Assembly (NCBI RefSeq): GCF_947496985.1
Contig: NZ_CANMEZ010000001.1
Location: forward strand, 372,001-436,000
Length of the DNA: 64,000 nucleotides
From: an uncultured Kordia sp.
GTDB lineage: Bacteria; Bacteroidota; Bacteroidia; Flavobacteriales; Flavobacteriaceae
Direction of reading: 5' to 3'
Shown: piece by piece, positions 32,603 to 42,185 of the stretch
Numbering within the stretch: position 1 is the stretch's first letter
How the letters are laid out: every line of letters begins with the position of its first letter
Made by a program: the position numbers and the translations under genes
The notes under the pieces: model-generated
The model's input: the letters and a program-made list of their open reading frames with translations, nothing else
Databases searched by the model: none
Told to the model about the DNA's origin: nothing

Positions 32603-32618
32603 GTTGTCATAAGACAAC
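32603..32618 (+). promoter_or_regulatory. Putative Crp/Fnr-family operator upstream of the tautomerase gene
   Basis: GTTGTCATAAGACAAC is a perfect inverted repeat with 6-bp half-sites and a 4-bp spacer. Its centre (32610.5) is exactly 33 bp upstream of the centre of the -7-like box CAATTTTG (32640-32647), the same distance as at the regulator gene. Confidence 0.75.
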
Positions 32619-32697
32619 TTTTTCCTTCTTAATACTCACCAATTTTGCACTGTTATTTAGCAACTAAGCTAGAAACTTAAAAAAACAGCACAAAATT

Positions 32698-33114
32698 ATG
32701 CCTATTACAGTAACACTTACCAATGGAATTATTCCTTCAGAGGAACTTGAAAAAGTAGTAAAAGAAATTACAGACGCCTTTCTAGATCATCACGGTTTAA
32801 AAGGAAACAGCGTAATGACACCAAATGTCACAGCACAATTACATATACAACCAAAAAATGAAACCTTTTCTGGCGGAATACCAATTGAAGGAGCTTGGGT
32901 TGAAATAAAATCACCATCGTTTGCATTAGCAGATAGAGAAATACAGAAAAAATTCTTTGCAGAAGTAACCAACAGCATTCACAAACATTCAGGAGGCAAA
33001 TTACCAAAGAAACACATTTGGACAAATGCATTACACACTATAGATGGCACTTGGAATATGGATGGTATCGCAATGACTAATGAAGAATTAGGCGCTGAAA
33101 TTGCCAAAGGATAA
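32698..33114 (+). CDS. Tautomerase-superfamily protein
   Basis: The 138-residue protein has Pro as residue 2 (MPITVTLTNG), which becomes the catalytic N-terminal Pro1 of the tautomerase superfamily after Met removal. The body comprises one long tautomerase-type unit with VTAQLHIQPKNETFSGGIPIEGAWVEIKSPSF and KHIWTNALHTIDGTWNMDG. It is longer than 4-oxalocrotonate tautomerase (about 62) and comparable to cis-CaaD- or MSAD-sized members. The substrate is unknown. It is divergent in sequence from its neighbours but placed under the Crp/Fnr-type operator, ahead of a DJ-1 family gene. Confidence 0.8.
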   Translation: MPITVTLTNGIIPSEELEKVVKEITDAFLDHHGLKGNSVMTPNVTAQLHIQPKNETFSGGIPIEGAWVEIKSPSFALADREIQKKFFAEVTNSIHKHSGGKLPKKHIWTNALHTIDGTWNMDGIAMTNEELGAEIAKG

Positions 33115-33133
33115 CTTTTTCAAAATCAACCAA

Positions 33134-33167
33134 CAACAACCTTAACTATAATTTGTTAAGGTTGTTG
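33134..33167 (+). terminator. Strong hairpin between tautomerase and DJ-1 genes (terminator or attenuator)
   Basis: CAACAACCTTAAC (33134-33146) pairs perfectly with GTTAAGGTTGTTG (33155-33167) around an 8-nt loop. There is no good T-run afterwards, so it may reduce rather than end read-through into the DJ-1 gene, or stabilise the upstream mRNA. Confidence 0.6.
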
Positions 33168-33185
33168 CTTCTCTAAAATAAAAAA

Positions 33186-33863
33186 ATGAAACATATATTA
33201 TTTATAGTAACAAGTACCAACAAAACAGGAACAGGTAAATATGATGCCGGATACGAATTTTCGGAAGTAGCTGATCCATATTTTGAATTCATCAAAAAAG
33301 GTTTTACAATAGATTTTGCAAGTATTCTTGGAGGTATTCCTCCTTATGTAGGTTATGATTCAACAAAAAAAAATAGTCTTGATTTCATAAAAAGTAATGG
33401 CTTTAAAAGACTCAATTTTAGTCACAAATTAAGTAATGTTGATATAACTTCTTATGATGCAATTTTCTTCCCAGGTGGTCTAGGTTTAATGACAGATATG
33501 GTAAATAATCCATTAGTGAAAAATATTGTCAAAGATGTATATGAAGAAGGTAAAGTTATTGGCGCTGTTTGCCATGGACCTAGCGCTTTACTTAATGTTA
33601 TTTTGTCAGACGGAAGTAATTTATTAGACGGAAAAAAAATCAACTCATTTACAAAAGCCGAGGAAAAACTTGACAAACACACTCTTATAGACATCATACC
33701 TTTTATGCTTGATGAAGAACTTATAAAGCAAGGAGCTATCTTTTCATGCACTAATCCATTTGAGTCATATGTTATAAATGATCAAAATTTAGTTACAGGT
33801 CAAAATCCAGCATCTGCTTCTGGCGTTGCTCTTAAAATGATCGATTTATTGCTAAATACTTAG
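33186..33863 (+). CDS. DJ-1/PfpI family, Hsp31-like class I glutamine-amidotransferase-fold protein
   Basis: The 225-residue protein has the nucleophile elbow GAVCHGPSALLNV with Cys about 129 and the preceding strand DAIFFPGGLGLMTDM. GYEFSEVADPYFEFIKKGFTIDFAS at the start is characteristic of the Hsp31/YajL-like branch. Such proteins act as glyoxalases, deglycases or stress-linked hydrolases. It is placed after the tautomerase gene, possibly as a co-regulated detoxification unit under the Crp/Fnr regulator; the intervening hairpin leaves this open. Confidence 0.9.
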   Translation: MKHILFIVTSTNKTGTGKYDAGYEFSEVADPYFEFIKKGFTIDFASILGGIPPYVGYDSTKKNSLDFIKSNGFKRLNFSHKLSNVDITSYDAIFFPGGLGLMTDMVNNPLVKNIVKDVYEEGKVIGAVCHGPSALLNVILSDGSNLLDGKKINSFTKAEEKLDKHTLIDIIPFMLDEELIKQGAIFSCTNPFESYVINDQNLVTGQNPASASGVALKMIDLLLNT

Positions 33864-33873
33864 TAAATACATG

Positions 33874-33908
33874 AGAACAATAGTAAAACTATTTGCTATT
33901 GTTCTTAT
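33874..33908. terminator. Terminator between convergent genes
   Basis: AGAACAATAG (33874-33883) pairs with CTATTGTTCT (33896-33905), then TTAT. It ends the DJ-1 gene and faces the 3' end of the convergent helical-repeat gene. Confidence 0.7.
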
Positions 33909-33922
33909 AGAAATTATAGAAC

Positions 33923-35467
33923 TCATCGTATCAATTTTTTCGCTTTCGCTTGAATGATCTCTGCAACAGGTTTATTTTCAATATTACTTTCCAACCACGA
34001 TAAAATATCTAAATACAAAAAGGCTCTACGTTCATACGGATCGTCTTCAAAGAGTTTCAACTTGGCATGTAATTCTTTAAAAGCATTCTTAATTTGATGT
34101 GGATAAATATCGCCTAAACCTTTTAAAAATTTAATCATTTCCTTTTGGACTTCATGCAAATCATCCATCTTCAATAAATACTTATACGTACTTTTTAACT
34201 GTGTTTCCAAATGATAATCTAAACCTAATTCATAATGCGCTACCAAATTCAAAATCCTTGAAAAACACAATAAATCTTCTCGTACTTTCAAGGACTTATT
34301 CGTGATAATCTTCTGTAAATACAGAATACAATTCTTATTATCGCCTGTTCCAAAATACAAAGAAGCAATCTTATAATAGAAAATCATAACATGATGCTGA
34401 TCAATTCTATTTTCAAAAGCAGCAATCTTTTCATTCACTTCTTCTACCAAATACAAACCTTCACTAAATGTACCTGTTAAAAAATGATAGTTGAGTTTAT
34501 TCATATATACATACAAAAAACTCAGCACACTTGTATTGTCATTTTGAGGAATAACATTATGAGCAATATCGTGTTCTAATTGCAACAACACTTCTTTAAA
34601 TTTTACTTCGTGTCTTATATAAAACAACGATTCCAATAAGTAATGATTTCCTTTTAAATAAAACACAGGGTTAATTTCAATCATCTTTGGATACTTCTTG
34701 AACAAATCCACCCATTTATTTGCATACTTATAGCACGACAAAAAATCTTGTGTCAAAAAACTATACCACAAATGTGCTTTATACAGCCATAAACGTTCCC
34801 TAAATCCGAGTGTCTTCAAATCTAACTTTGGCAAACGATTATGGAAATAATTAGTTACTTCTTCATGATCTTCCTCATTCTTTACATAGCCAACTTTTAG
34901 TAAAATTCCATAAAGTTGTAATGATAAATTAGACAGCTTACTCGTTAATGTATTTTGAATACTAAGTGATGCTGCTTGCGCTGTTAACTCTTCTGCTCGT
35001 GTTGCAATACTTCGCGTAATATACTGTGTTTCAATAATTTTCTCAAGCTCAACAATCTCATAGGCAATATTTTTTTCTTCATGTTCTAACGCAAGTACTT
35101 TGGCTTTATCGAGTAACTTTAAACTCTGTGGGTACAAACCTTTATTATATAAAATGGTTGCATAATCAAGTTGTTCGCGAATCGTAATTCGAATATTATG
35201 CTGTGCAGGATTTAAGCGAAGACTTCGTAGAATTTGTTTGTACAAGTTTGCCTTAAGATTTGACAATTGTTGCTTAGTGACAATATTCTTCTTCAAAATA
35301 GCTTGTTCATCGTATAAGGTACTCTTATCTAAAAAAGTAAACAATGCTAAAAATTTTGCATTCGTATTTCCGTCAAATCGCCCAACATACAGTTTAAACT
35401 GTCGTTTCTCAGATTTGGACAACGATTTAATCAAAATAAATAATGATTCCTTTTGTTGGTTTGACAT
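33923..35467 (-). CDS. Large helical-repeat (TPR-like) protein of unknown function
   Basis: The 514-residue protein has no signal peptide and is helical throughout. Its Lys- and Arg-rich N-terminus (SLSKSEKRQFKLYVGRFDG) is followed by many antiparallel helix pairs such as LYNKGLYPQSLKLLDKAKVLALEHEEKN and IASLYFGTGDNKNCILYLQKII, typical of TPR-like superhelices. I do not recognise a named family; full-length homologues are common in Flavobacteriaceae, from memory. It is probably a cytoplasmic scaffold. It is divergent from the leucine operon. Confidence 0.75.
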   Translation of the reverse strand: MSNQQKESLFILIKSLSKSEKRQFKLYVGRFDGNTNAKFLALFTFLDKSTLYDEQAILKKNIVTKQQLSNLKANLYKQILRSLRLNPAQHNIRITIREQLDYATILYNKGLYPQSLKLLDKAKVLALEHEEKNIAYEIVELEKIIETQYITRSIATRAEELTAQAASLSIQNTLTSKLSNLSLQLYGILLKVGYVKNEEDHEEVTNYFHNRLPKLDLKTLGFRERLWLYKAHLWYSFLTQDFLSCYKYANKWVDLFKKYPKMIEINPVFYLKGNHYLLESLFYIRHEVKFKEVLLQLEHDIAHNVIPQNDNTSVLSFLYVYMNKLNYHFLTGTFSEGLYLVEEVNEKIAAFENRIDQHHVMIFYYKIASLYFGTGDNKNCILYLQKIITNKSLKVREDLLCFSRILNLVAHYELGLDYHLETQLKSTYKYLLKMDDLHEVQKEMIKFLKGLGDIYPHQIKNAFKELHAKLKLFEDDPYERRAFLYLDILSWLESNIENKPVAEIIQAKAKKLIR

Positions 35468-35626
35468 TGTAAAAAATTATTTTTTAAAATACTAATAATC
35501 AATTATTTAAATCACCTTCCTAGTGTTTTAGCTAATGTAAAATTGAACAATAGATCATGCACTTTCGAAAACACAAAGTATACATTCGTATGGATAAAAA
35601 GAAATAAACGCTAAAAATTTTAGTAC

Positions 35627-36799
35627 ATGAGTTCAAATCGAGTCCATATTTTTGATACTACATTAAGAGATGGTGAACAGGTTCCTGGTTGTAAACTAAA
35701 CACTGCTGAAAAGTTGATGATTGCTCGTCAATTAGACACATTAGGGGTTGATGTTATTGAAGCTGGATTTCCTGTATCCAGTCCAGGAGATTTCCAATCA
35801 GTGCAAGAAATTGCTAAACTGGTAAAAAATGCCACAGTTTGCGGACTCACTAGAGCCGTAAAAAACGATATAAAAGTAGCTGCAGAAGCACTTACATATG
35901 CCAAGAGACCTAGAATTCATACAGGTATTGGCACTTCTGAATCACACATGAAATATAAATTTAAAGCAACGCCTGATCAAATTATTGAACGTGCTGTTGC
36001 TGCGGTAAGTTATGCTAAAACCTTTGTTGAAGATGTAGAATTCTACGCAGAAGATGCAGGAAGAAGCGACAATGAATTTTTAGCTAGAGTATGCGAAGCT
36101 GTTGTAAAAGCTGGTGCAACAGTACTAAACATTCCAGATACAACAGGGTATTGCTTGCCAGAAGAATATGGAGCCAAAATAAAGTACCTAAAAGAAAACG
36201 TAACAGGAATTCACAAAGCAATCCTTTCTTGCCATTGTCACAACGATTTAGGCTTAGCAACAGCAAACTCCATTGCAGGAGTTTTAAATGGTGCACGACA
36301 AGTAGAATGTACTATTAATGGAATTGGTGAACGTGCAGGAAATACTTCTTTAGAAGAAGTAACTATGATTTTAAAACAGCATCCGTATTTAGATTTAAAC
36401 ACAAATATCAACACAACAATGTTGACAGAAATTAGTCAATTAGTTTCTGACACGATGGGAATGCCAGTACAACCCAACAAAGCAATTGTAGGAACCAATG
36501 CGTTTGCACATAGTTCAGGCATTCATCAGGATGGTGTGATAAAACATAGAGAAACCTACGAAATTATGGATCCAAAAGATGTTGGTGCTGCCACTTCTGC
36601 TATTGTTTTAACTGCACGAAGCGGACGTGCTGCCTTAGCGTACAGAGCAAAAAACGTAGGGTATGATTTAACAAAAAGAGAATTAGATACGATATACGCT
36701 GACTTTCTACATTTTGCTGACAAGCACAAAGAAGTGACCGATACCGATATTCATCACATTATAAAAACAAGTACAGTTTCAAAAAGAATGTATGCCTAA
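35627..36799 (+). CDS. leuA: 2-isopropylmalate synthase, short form
   Basis: The 390-residue enzyme condenses acetyl-CoA with 2-oxoisovalerate, the committed step of leucine synthesis. The TIM-barrel signatures [17 protein letters not shown] (about 9-25) and [13 protein letters not shown] (His pair, about 203-215) are clear, as are [12 protein letters not shown] and HSSGIHQDG. It stops before the C-terminal LeuA dimer/leucine-binding domain found in enzymes of about 510 residues, so classical leucine feedback through that domain should be missing. The context (leuC, leuD, leuB follow) supports LeuA over homocitrate or citramalate synthase. It overlaps leuC by 8 bp. Confidence 0.93.
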   Translation: MSSNRVHIFDTTLRDGEQVPGCKLNTAEKLMIARQLDTLGVDVIEAGFPVSSPGDFQSVQEIAKLVKNATVCGLTRAVKNDIKVAAEALTYAKRPRIHTGIGTSESHMKYKFKATPDQIIERAVAAVSYAKTFVEDVEFYAEDAGRSDNEFLARVCEAVVKAGATVLNIPDTTGYCLPEEYGAKIKYLKENVTGIHKAILSCHCHNDLGLATANSIAGVLNGARQVECTINGIGERAGNTSLEEVTMILKQHPYLDLNTNINTTMLTEISQLVSDTMGMPVQPNKAIVGTNAFAHSSGIHQDGVIKHRETYEIMDPKDVGAATSAIVLTARSGRAALAYRAKNVGYDLTKRELDTIYADFLHFADKHKEVTDTDIHHIIKTSTVSKRMYA

Positions 36800-38201
36800 A
36801 CCCATGATGATGAAAAAAACACTGTTTGATAAAGTATGGGATGCGCATGTTGTAAATAGCATTCCTGGTGGACCGCAAATATTATACATAGACAAACATT
36901 TAATTCACGAAGTAACAAGCCCGCAAGCGTTTAATGAATTGAAAAACAGAAACATTTCCGTTTTTAGACCAAAACAAATTGTAGCAACTGCCGATCATAA
37001 CACACCAACGGTAGATCAACATTTACCTGTAAAAGACGAGTTATCACGAAATCAATTGCAACAATTACAACAAAATTGTGATGCACATGGCATTGAATTA
37101 TATGCGTTAGGTCACAAATACAATGGAATTGTGCATGTAATGGCACCTGAACTTGGTATTACGCAACCCGGAATGACGATGGTTTGTGGTGACAGTCATA
37201 CCTCAACGCATGGTGCTTTTGGAGCTATTGCATTCGGAATTGGAACAAGTCAAGTTGCACAAGTATTTGCAAGTCAGTCACTATTACTAAAAAAACCAAA
37301 AAAAATGCGAATTACCGTAAATGGTGATTTACATCAAAATGTATTACCCAAAGATGTCATCCTCTATATTATTTCAAAACTTGGAACTGATAGTGGCACC
37401 GAGCATTTCATAGAATTTGCTGGCGATGTATTTGAAAATATGTCAATGGAAGGACGTATGACGGTTTGTAACATGAGTATTGAAATGGGCGCACGTGGTG
37501 GTATGATTGCTCCAGATGAAACAACGTTTGCATACGTACAAGGAAAAAAGTTTGCGCCTAAAGGAGCTGATTTTGATACAAAAATTGCGTATTGGAAAAC
37601 ATTGAAAACGGATGCTTCCGCGAGATTCGACACTGAATATACATTTGATGCTTCCGACATTACGCCTATGATTACGTTTGGCACGAATCCAGGCATGGGA
37701 ATGAAACTCACAGAAAGTATTCCAGAAGCTAATGATAGCAATTTGGAAAAATCATTGAATTATATGGATTTCAAAAAAGGCGCTTCTTTAGTAGGTCAAA
37801 AAGTAAATTACGTATTTATTGGAAGTTGTACCAACTCACGAATTGAAGATTTTAGAGTTGCTGCTGCTTATGTAAAAGGAAAACAAAAAGCAACTAATAT
37901 AAATGCTTGGTTAGTACCAGGTTCACAATTAGTTGTAAAACAAATACAAGAAGAAGGACTAGATAAAATATTTGAAACAGCTGGTTTCAAACTACGTCAA
38001 CCAGGATGTTCCGCTTGTTTGGCAATGAACGATGACAAAATTCCAGCGGGAGAATATTGTGTTTCTACCTCCAACAGAAACTTTGAAGGACGACAAGGGC
38101 AAGGTGCACGAACGCTCTTAGCTAGTCCGTTAGTAGCTGCCGCAACAGCAATTGCGGGTGAAATTGTAGACGTAACTATTCCTGTATTAGAAGAAGTATA
38201 A
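36792..38201 (+). CDS. leuC: 3-isopropylmalate dehydratase large subunit
   Basis: The 469-residue aconitase-superfamily subunit, together with LeuD, isomerises 2- to 3-isopropylmalate. It contains the substrate segment [23 protein letters not shown] and the [4Fe-4S] ligands in IGSCTNSR (Cys about 346) and [11 protein letters not shown] (two Cys near 405). The first Met overlaps leuA by 8 bp. A start a few codons later at [12 protein letters not shown] is also possible and fits the family N-terminus better. Translational coupling with leuA is likely. Confidence 0.95.
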   Translation: MPKPMMMKKTLFDKVWDAHVVNSIPGGPQILYIDKHLIHEVTSPQAFNELKNRNISVFRPKQIVATADHNTPTVDQHLPVKDELSRNQLQQLQQNCDAHGIELYALGHKYNGIVHVMAPELGITQPGMTMVCGDSHTSTHGAFGAIAFGIGTSQVAQVFASQSLLLKKPKKMRITVNGDLHQNVLPKDVILYIISKLGTDSGTEHFIEFAGDVFENMSMEGRMTVCNMSIEMGARGGMIAPDETTFAYVQGKKFAPKGADFDTKIAYWKTLKTDASARFDTEYTFDASDITPMITFGTNPGMGMKLTESIPEANDSNLEKSLNYMDFKKGASLVGQKVNYVFIGSCTNSRIEDFRVAAAYVKGKQKATNINAWLVPGSQLVVKQIQEEGLDKIFETAGFKLRQPGCSACLAMNDDKIPAGEYCVSTSNRNFEGRQGQGARTLLASPLVAAATAIAGEIVDVTIPVLEEV

Positions 38202-38211
38202 AAAATAAGCT

Positions 38212-38799
38212 ATGAGTACATTTAACACATTTACATCTACTGCGTATCCATTACCTGTAGAAAATATAGATACCGATCAAATTATTCCTGCACGTTTTTT
38301 AAAAGCAACAAACCGAGCTGGTTTCGGAGAAAACTTATTCAGAGATTGGCGTTTCCAAAAAGATGGAAGCGCTACTCCTGATTTTGTATTGAATCAAGAG
38401 AAATTTTCAGGTTCAATTTTGGTTGCTGGGCATAATTTTGGCTGTGGCTCTAGTAGAGAACACGCCGCTTGGGCATTAAAAGACTTTGGGTTTAATGTAA
38501 TCGTTTCCAGTTTTTTTGCAGACATTTTTAAAGGAAACGCCTTAAACAATCACGTATTGCCAATTCAGGTAATTCCATCATTTTTAGAAACCTTATTAGA
38601 AACCGTACAAAACAATCCTTCAACACCTATAAAAGTAAATTTGGAAGCACAAATACTTTCTGTTGGAAACGATTTTAAAACAGCATTTGAAATTGATCCC
38701 TACAAAAAAATGTGTCTCCTAAAAGGCTACGATGACATTGACTTTTTAGTCAGTAATCTCAATAAAATTGAAGCATTTGAACAACAACATATATTTTAA
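38212..38799 (+). CDS. leuD: 3-isopropylmalate dehydratase small subunit
   Basis: The 195-residue swivel-domain partner of LeuC. Motifs seen are [20 protein letters not shown] and [20 protein letters not shown] near residue 75, the latter with the conserved Ser-Ser-Arg. It begins 10 bp after leuC and is 2 bp from leuB, within the tight leuACDB operon. Confidence 0.95.
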   Translation: MSTFNTFTSTAYPLPVENIDTDQIIPARFLKATNRAGFGENLFRDWRFQKDGSATPDFVLNQEKFSGSILVAGHNFGCGSSREHAAWALKDFGFNVIVSSFFADIFKGNALNNHVLPIQVIPSFLETLLETVQNNPSTPIKVNLEAQILSVGNDFKTAFEIDPYKKMCLLKGYDDIDFLVSNLNKIEAFEQQHIF

Positions 38800-38801
38800 C
38801 T

Positions 38802-39917
38802 ATGAACCTACACATTGCAGTACTTTCGGGCGACGGAATTGGTCCTGAAGTTACCCACCAATCTATAAAAGTATTATCGGCTATTGCCGAAAAGTATCAG
38901 CATGTTTTCACTTTTGAAGAAGCTTTAGTTGGCGCTATTGCTATTGATAAAACTGGTGATCCATTACCCGAAAAAACATTAAATCTCTGTTTAGATGCAG
39001 ATGCCGTTTTATTTGGAGCCATTGGCGATCCAAAATATGACAACAATCCTTCAGCCAAAGTACGTCCAGAACAAGGTTTACTTGCATTGCGTAAATCATT
39101 AGGTTTATATGCAAATATTCGTCCTGTAAAAGCGTATGATACATTGTTAGATAAATCTCCTTTAAAGGAAGACATCATCAAAGATACAGATGTAATGATT
39201 TATCGCGAATTGACGGGCGGAATTTACTTCGGAAAGAAAACTTTAAGCAAAGACGGAAACAGTGCTTCCGACTTATGTGAATACTCAAAAGAAGAAATAG
39301 AACGTGTTGCACATTTGGCATTCAAATCGGCGCAAACTAGAAATAAAAAATTAACGCTAGTTGACAAAGCAAACGTATTAGAAACGTCTCGCTTATGGAG
39401 AAAAGTAGTCACGGCGATGGCTACACAATATCCAGAAGTTGAACTCGATTTTCTATTTGTAGACAATGCTGCCATGCAAATGGTACTCAATCCAAGTCAG
39501 TTTGATGTCATCTTAACCGAGAATATGTTTGGTGATATCATTTCGGACGAAGCCAGTGTCATTGGCGGATCTATTGGGTTATTGGCCTCAGCTTCTATTG
39601 GAAATACCTATGCACTATTTGAACCTATTCATGGTTCGTACCCACAAGCTACAGGAAAAGGTATTGCCAATCCGATTGCTTCTATCCTATCCGCAGCAAT
39701 GTTGTTGGATCATTTTGGATTAGCCGAAGAAGCAGAAACTGTTAGAGATGCTGTAGAACGCGCTATTGATTTAGAAATTTGCACACCAGATTTAAATGCA
39801 AATGGTGGTTATTCTACAGAAAACGTCGGAACATTTATTGAAGAGTTTATCGAAAATGTAGATACATTACACATAAATTCAGGAAACATAAGAGTTGGTC
39901 AATCTACCATAATTTAG
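38802..39917 (+). CDS. leuB: 3-isopropylmalate dehydrogenase
   Basis: The 371-residue NAD-dependent oxidative decarboxylase makes 2-oxoisocaproate, the last dedicated leucine precursor. It has the N-terminal IAVLSGDGIGPEV, the substrate loop RPEQGLLALRKSLGLYANIRPV, the RELTGGIYFGKK motif, the metal-binding MFGDIISDEASVIGGSIGLLASAS and the FEPIHGSYPQATGKGIANP cofactor region. It is the last gene of the operon and is followed by two hairpins. Confidence 0.96.
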   Translation: MNLHIAVLSGDGIGPEVTHQSIKVLSAIAEKYQHVFTFEEALVGAIAIDKTGDPLPEKTLNLCLDADAVLFGAIGDPKYDNNPSAKVRPEQGLLALRKSLGLYANIRPVKAYDTLLDKSPLKEDIIKDTDVMIYRELTGGIYFGKKTLSKDGNSASDLCEYSKEEIERVAHLAFKSAQTRNKKLTLVDKANVLETSRLWRKVVTAMATQYPEVELDFLFVDNAAMQMVLNPSQFDVILTENMFGDIISDEASVIGGSIGLLASASIGNTYALFEPIHGSYPQATGKGIANPIASILSAAMLLDHFGLAEEAETVRDAVERAIDLEICTPDLNANGGYSTENVGTFIEEFIENVDTLHINSGNIRVGQSTII

Positions 39918-39931
39918 TAATTAGAGTGCTT

Positions 39932-39964
39932 ATATTCCCTTTCGATTTGCCCGAAAGGGAATAT
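39932..39964 (+). terminator. Hairpin after leuB, first of two
   Basis: ATATTCCCTTTCG (39932-39944) pairs perfectly with CGAAAGGGAATAT (39952-39964), 13 bp with a 7-nt loop, followed by TTTAGCTTT. Confidence 0.8.
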
Positions 39965-39981
39965 TTTAGCTTTATCTAAAA

Positions 39982-40016
39982 CGTCAATCTGAATCAAGTT
40001 CAGTTTGACGATTTTT
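39982..40016 (+). terminator. Hairpin after leuB, second of two
   Basis: CGTCAATCTGAA (39982-39993) pairs with TTCAGTTTGACG (39999-40010) with one mismatch, followed by ATTTTTATTTT. Confidence 0.7.
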
Positions 40017-40194
40017 ATTTTCAAAATAGCTCTTGTCAAAACTAAAAATTTAACAAAACAATACACAAAACTTTCAATCTGAAAGTACAAAACCTTCTTA
40101 TCAACAAAACTATTAGAATTGTTAATTGAATCTTGCCCTAAGCATCGTTCCTATAAAATGATTTTAATACTTTTATCGCTTATTTTAATAGCTC

Positions 40195-42087
40195 ATGAAA
40201 ATCGCTCAAAAGAATTACGTATTCGATTTCGACAGTACATTAACTAGTGTAGAAGCACTAGATGTTTTAGCAGAAATTACACTCGCAAACAATCCTAAAA
40301 AAGATGAAATTATTGAAGAAATTCAAGAAATTACGAACTTAGGAATTGATGGTGAAATTTCCTTTACTGAATCCTTAGAGCGACGTATTAAATTGTTGCA
40401 TGCACACAAATCTAATTTGGATGAATTAATTTCTAGATTACGCCTACAACTTTCCGCTTCTATTGAAAGTAACAAAGAGTTTTTTACAGATTTCTCTAGT
40501 GATATTTACGTAATTTCATGCGGATTTAAAGAATTTATTGATCCGATCGTAAAAGATTACAATATTCCTTCTGATCGTGTGTATGCCAATACATTTACAT
40601 TTGATGCAGAAGGATACATCATAGGTTTTGATGCTGAAAATGTATTATCACATCACAATGGAAAAATTCAATGTTTGAAAGACATGAATTTGGAAGGAGA
40701 AATTCAAGTAATTGGTGATGGTTATAGTGATTACGTTATGCGAGAAGCTGGTGTTGCCGATAAGTTTTTTGCATTTACTGAAAATGTGGCGCGTGATAAA
40801 GCCGTAAAAAAAGCGGATCATGTTACGCCAAATTTAGATGAGTTTTTATTTGTGAATGATTTGCCAAGAAACATATCATACCCAAAAAATAGAATCAAAA
40901 TATTACTCCTTGAAAACATTCACTCGGATGCGTTTAATAGATTGTCAGAAGATGGTTTTAGTGTAGAAATATTATCGCATAGTTTATCTGAGGACGATTT
41001 AATCGAAAAAATAAAAGACATTCATGTTTTAGGAATTCGTTCCAAAACACATGTTACACCAAAAGTGATTAAAGCTGCTAAAAAACTATTAGCCATTGGT
41101 GCTTTTTGTATAGGAACTAAACAAATTGACTTAGAAACTTGTAAAGAAAACGGAATCGTTGTTTTTAATGCACCGTATAGTAACACACGTTCGGTAGTTG
41201 AATTGGCAATTGGTGAAATTATTATGTTGATGCGAAGTGTATTTCCTAGAAGTACCGAATTGCACAACGGGCAATGGAATAAAACCGCAAAAGGTTCGCG
41301 TGAAGTTCGTGGAAAAAAGCTTGGAATTGTTGGCTACGGAAACATCGGAAAGCAACTATCGGTATTAGCCGAAGCTATGGGAATGAACGTATTTTACTAT
41401 GATATTGAAGATCGATTAGCACTTGGTAACGCACAAAGATGCAGCTCTTTAAAAGAATTACTTTCTATTTCGGATGTGGTTTCTTTACATGTAGATGACA
41501 ATGCTGCAAACCGTGATTTCTATGGCAAAGCACAATTTGACCAAATGAAAGATGGCGCTATCTTAATTAATTTAGCCAGAGGTTTTGTCGTAAATATTGA
41601 AGCATTAAAAGAAGCGATTGAAACTAAAAAAATTGCAGGTGCAGCAATAGATGTGTATCCACAAGAACCTAGAGCAAATGGCGCTTTTGAAACTCCATTA
41701 AAAGGATTGAACAACGTTATACTAACACCACATGTTGGAGGAAGTACGGAAGAAGCACAACGTGATATTGCTGATTTTGTTCCCAATAAAATTATGGCAT
41801 ATGTAAATTCTGGAAATACAGTTGATGCTGTAAATTTCCCAAATATTCGTTTACCACGCCAAACCAATGCACATCGTTTCTTGCACATTCACAAAAACGT
41901 TCCTGGTATTATGGCAAAGGTGAACAAGGTCTTAGCTAAATACGAATTGAATGTTACAGGACAATATTTATCTACTGATAATAAAGTTGGTTATGTAATT
42001 GTGGATGTTGACAAAGAGTACAACAAAAAAGTAACGGCAGCATTGAAGAAAGTAGAAAATACAATTAAGTTTCGTATTTTGTATTAA
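40195..42087 (+). CDS. serA: Fused phosphoserine phosphatase-like / D-3-phosphoglycerate dehydrogenase
   Basis: The 630-residue protein combines two serine-pathway activities. Residues 1-215 are a HAD-type domain of the SerB kind, with nucleophile motif FDFDSTLT (Asp11), the CGFKEFI segment and GDGYSDYVMREAG. Residues about 235-550 are a D-2-hydroxyacid dehydrogenase of the SerA type with the Rossmann GIVGYGNIGKQL (about 377), LINLARGFVV and HVGGSTEEAQ (catalytic His about 515). The C-terminal ACT domain (about 555-630) is the usual serine-sensing module. The middle enzyme of the pathway, SerC, is not encoded beside it. The HAD half keeps its catalytic residues, so it is probably active. Confidence 0.93.
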   Translation: MKIAQKNYVFDFDSTLTSVEALDVLAEITLANNPKKDEIIEEIQEITNLGIDGEISFTESLERRIKLLHAHKSNLDELISRLRLQLSASIESNKEFFTDFSSDIYVISCGFKEFIDPIVKDYNIPSDRVYANTFTFDAEGYIIGFDAENVLSHHNGKIQCLKDMNLEGEIQVIGDGYSDYVMREAGVADKFFAFTENVARDKAVKKADHVTPNLDEFLFVNDLPRNISYPKNRIKILLLENIHSDAFNRLSEDGFSVEILSHSLSEDDLIEKIKDIHVLGIRSKTHVTPKVIKAAKKLLAIGAFCIGTKQIDLETCKENGIVVFNAPYSNTRSVVELAIGEIIMLMRSVFPRSTELHNGQWNKTAKGSREVRGKKLGIVGYGNIGKQLSVLAEAMGMNVFYYDIEDRLALGNAQRCSSLKELLSISDVVSLHVDDNAANRDFYGKAQFDQMKDGAILINLARGFVVNIEALKEAIETKKIAGAAIDVYPQEPRANGAFETPLKGLNNVILTPHVGGSTEEAQRDIADFVPNKIMAYVNSGNTVDAVNFPNIRLPRQTNAHRFLHIHKNVPGIMAKVNKVLAKYELNVTGQYLSTDNKVGYVIVDVDKEYNKKVTAALKKVENTIKFRILY

Positions 42088-42185
42088 AATTTAAGGACAC
42101 AAAAATAGACTACTTTTACTTCTTGATACAATTCGCCTTGGCGAATCACTCGAAGAGACGATCCTAACTTTTAAATACTATTTTT

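Noticed and set aside
30000-33900. MccF-type self-immunity function for the LD-carboxypeptidase at 28060 linked to the peptides
   Set aside because: It is 3 kb away on another transcript with no operator copy; peptidoglycan recycling is the simpler role.
35480-35626. Leucine leader peptide or T-box upstream of leuA
   Set aside because: Only a six-codon frame (MDKKK plus stop) without Leu codons and no attenuator-type hairpins are visible.
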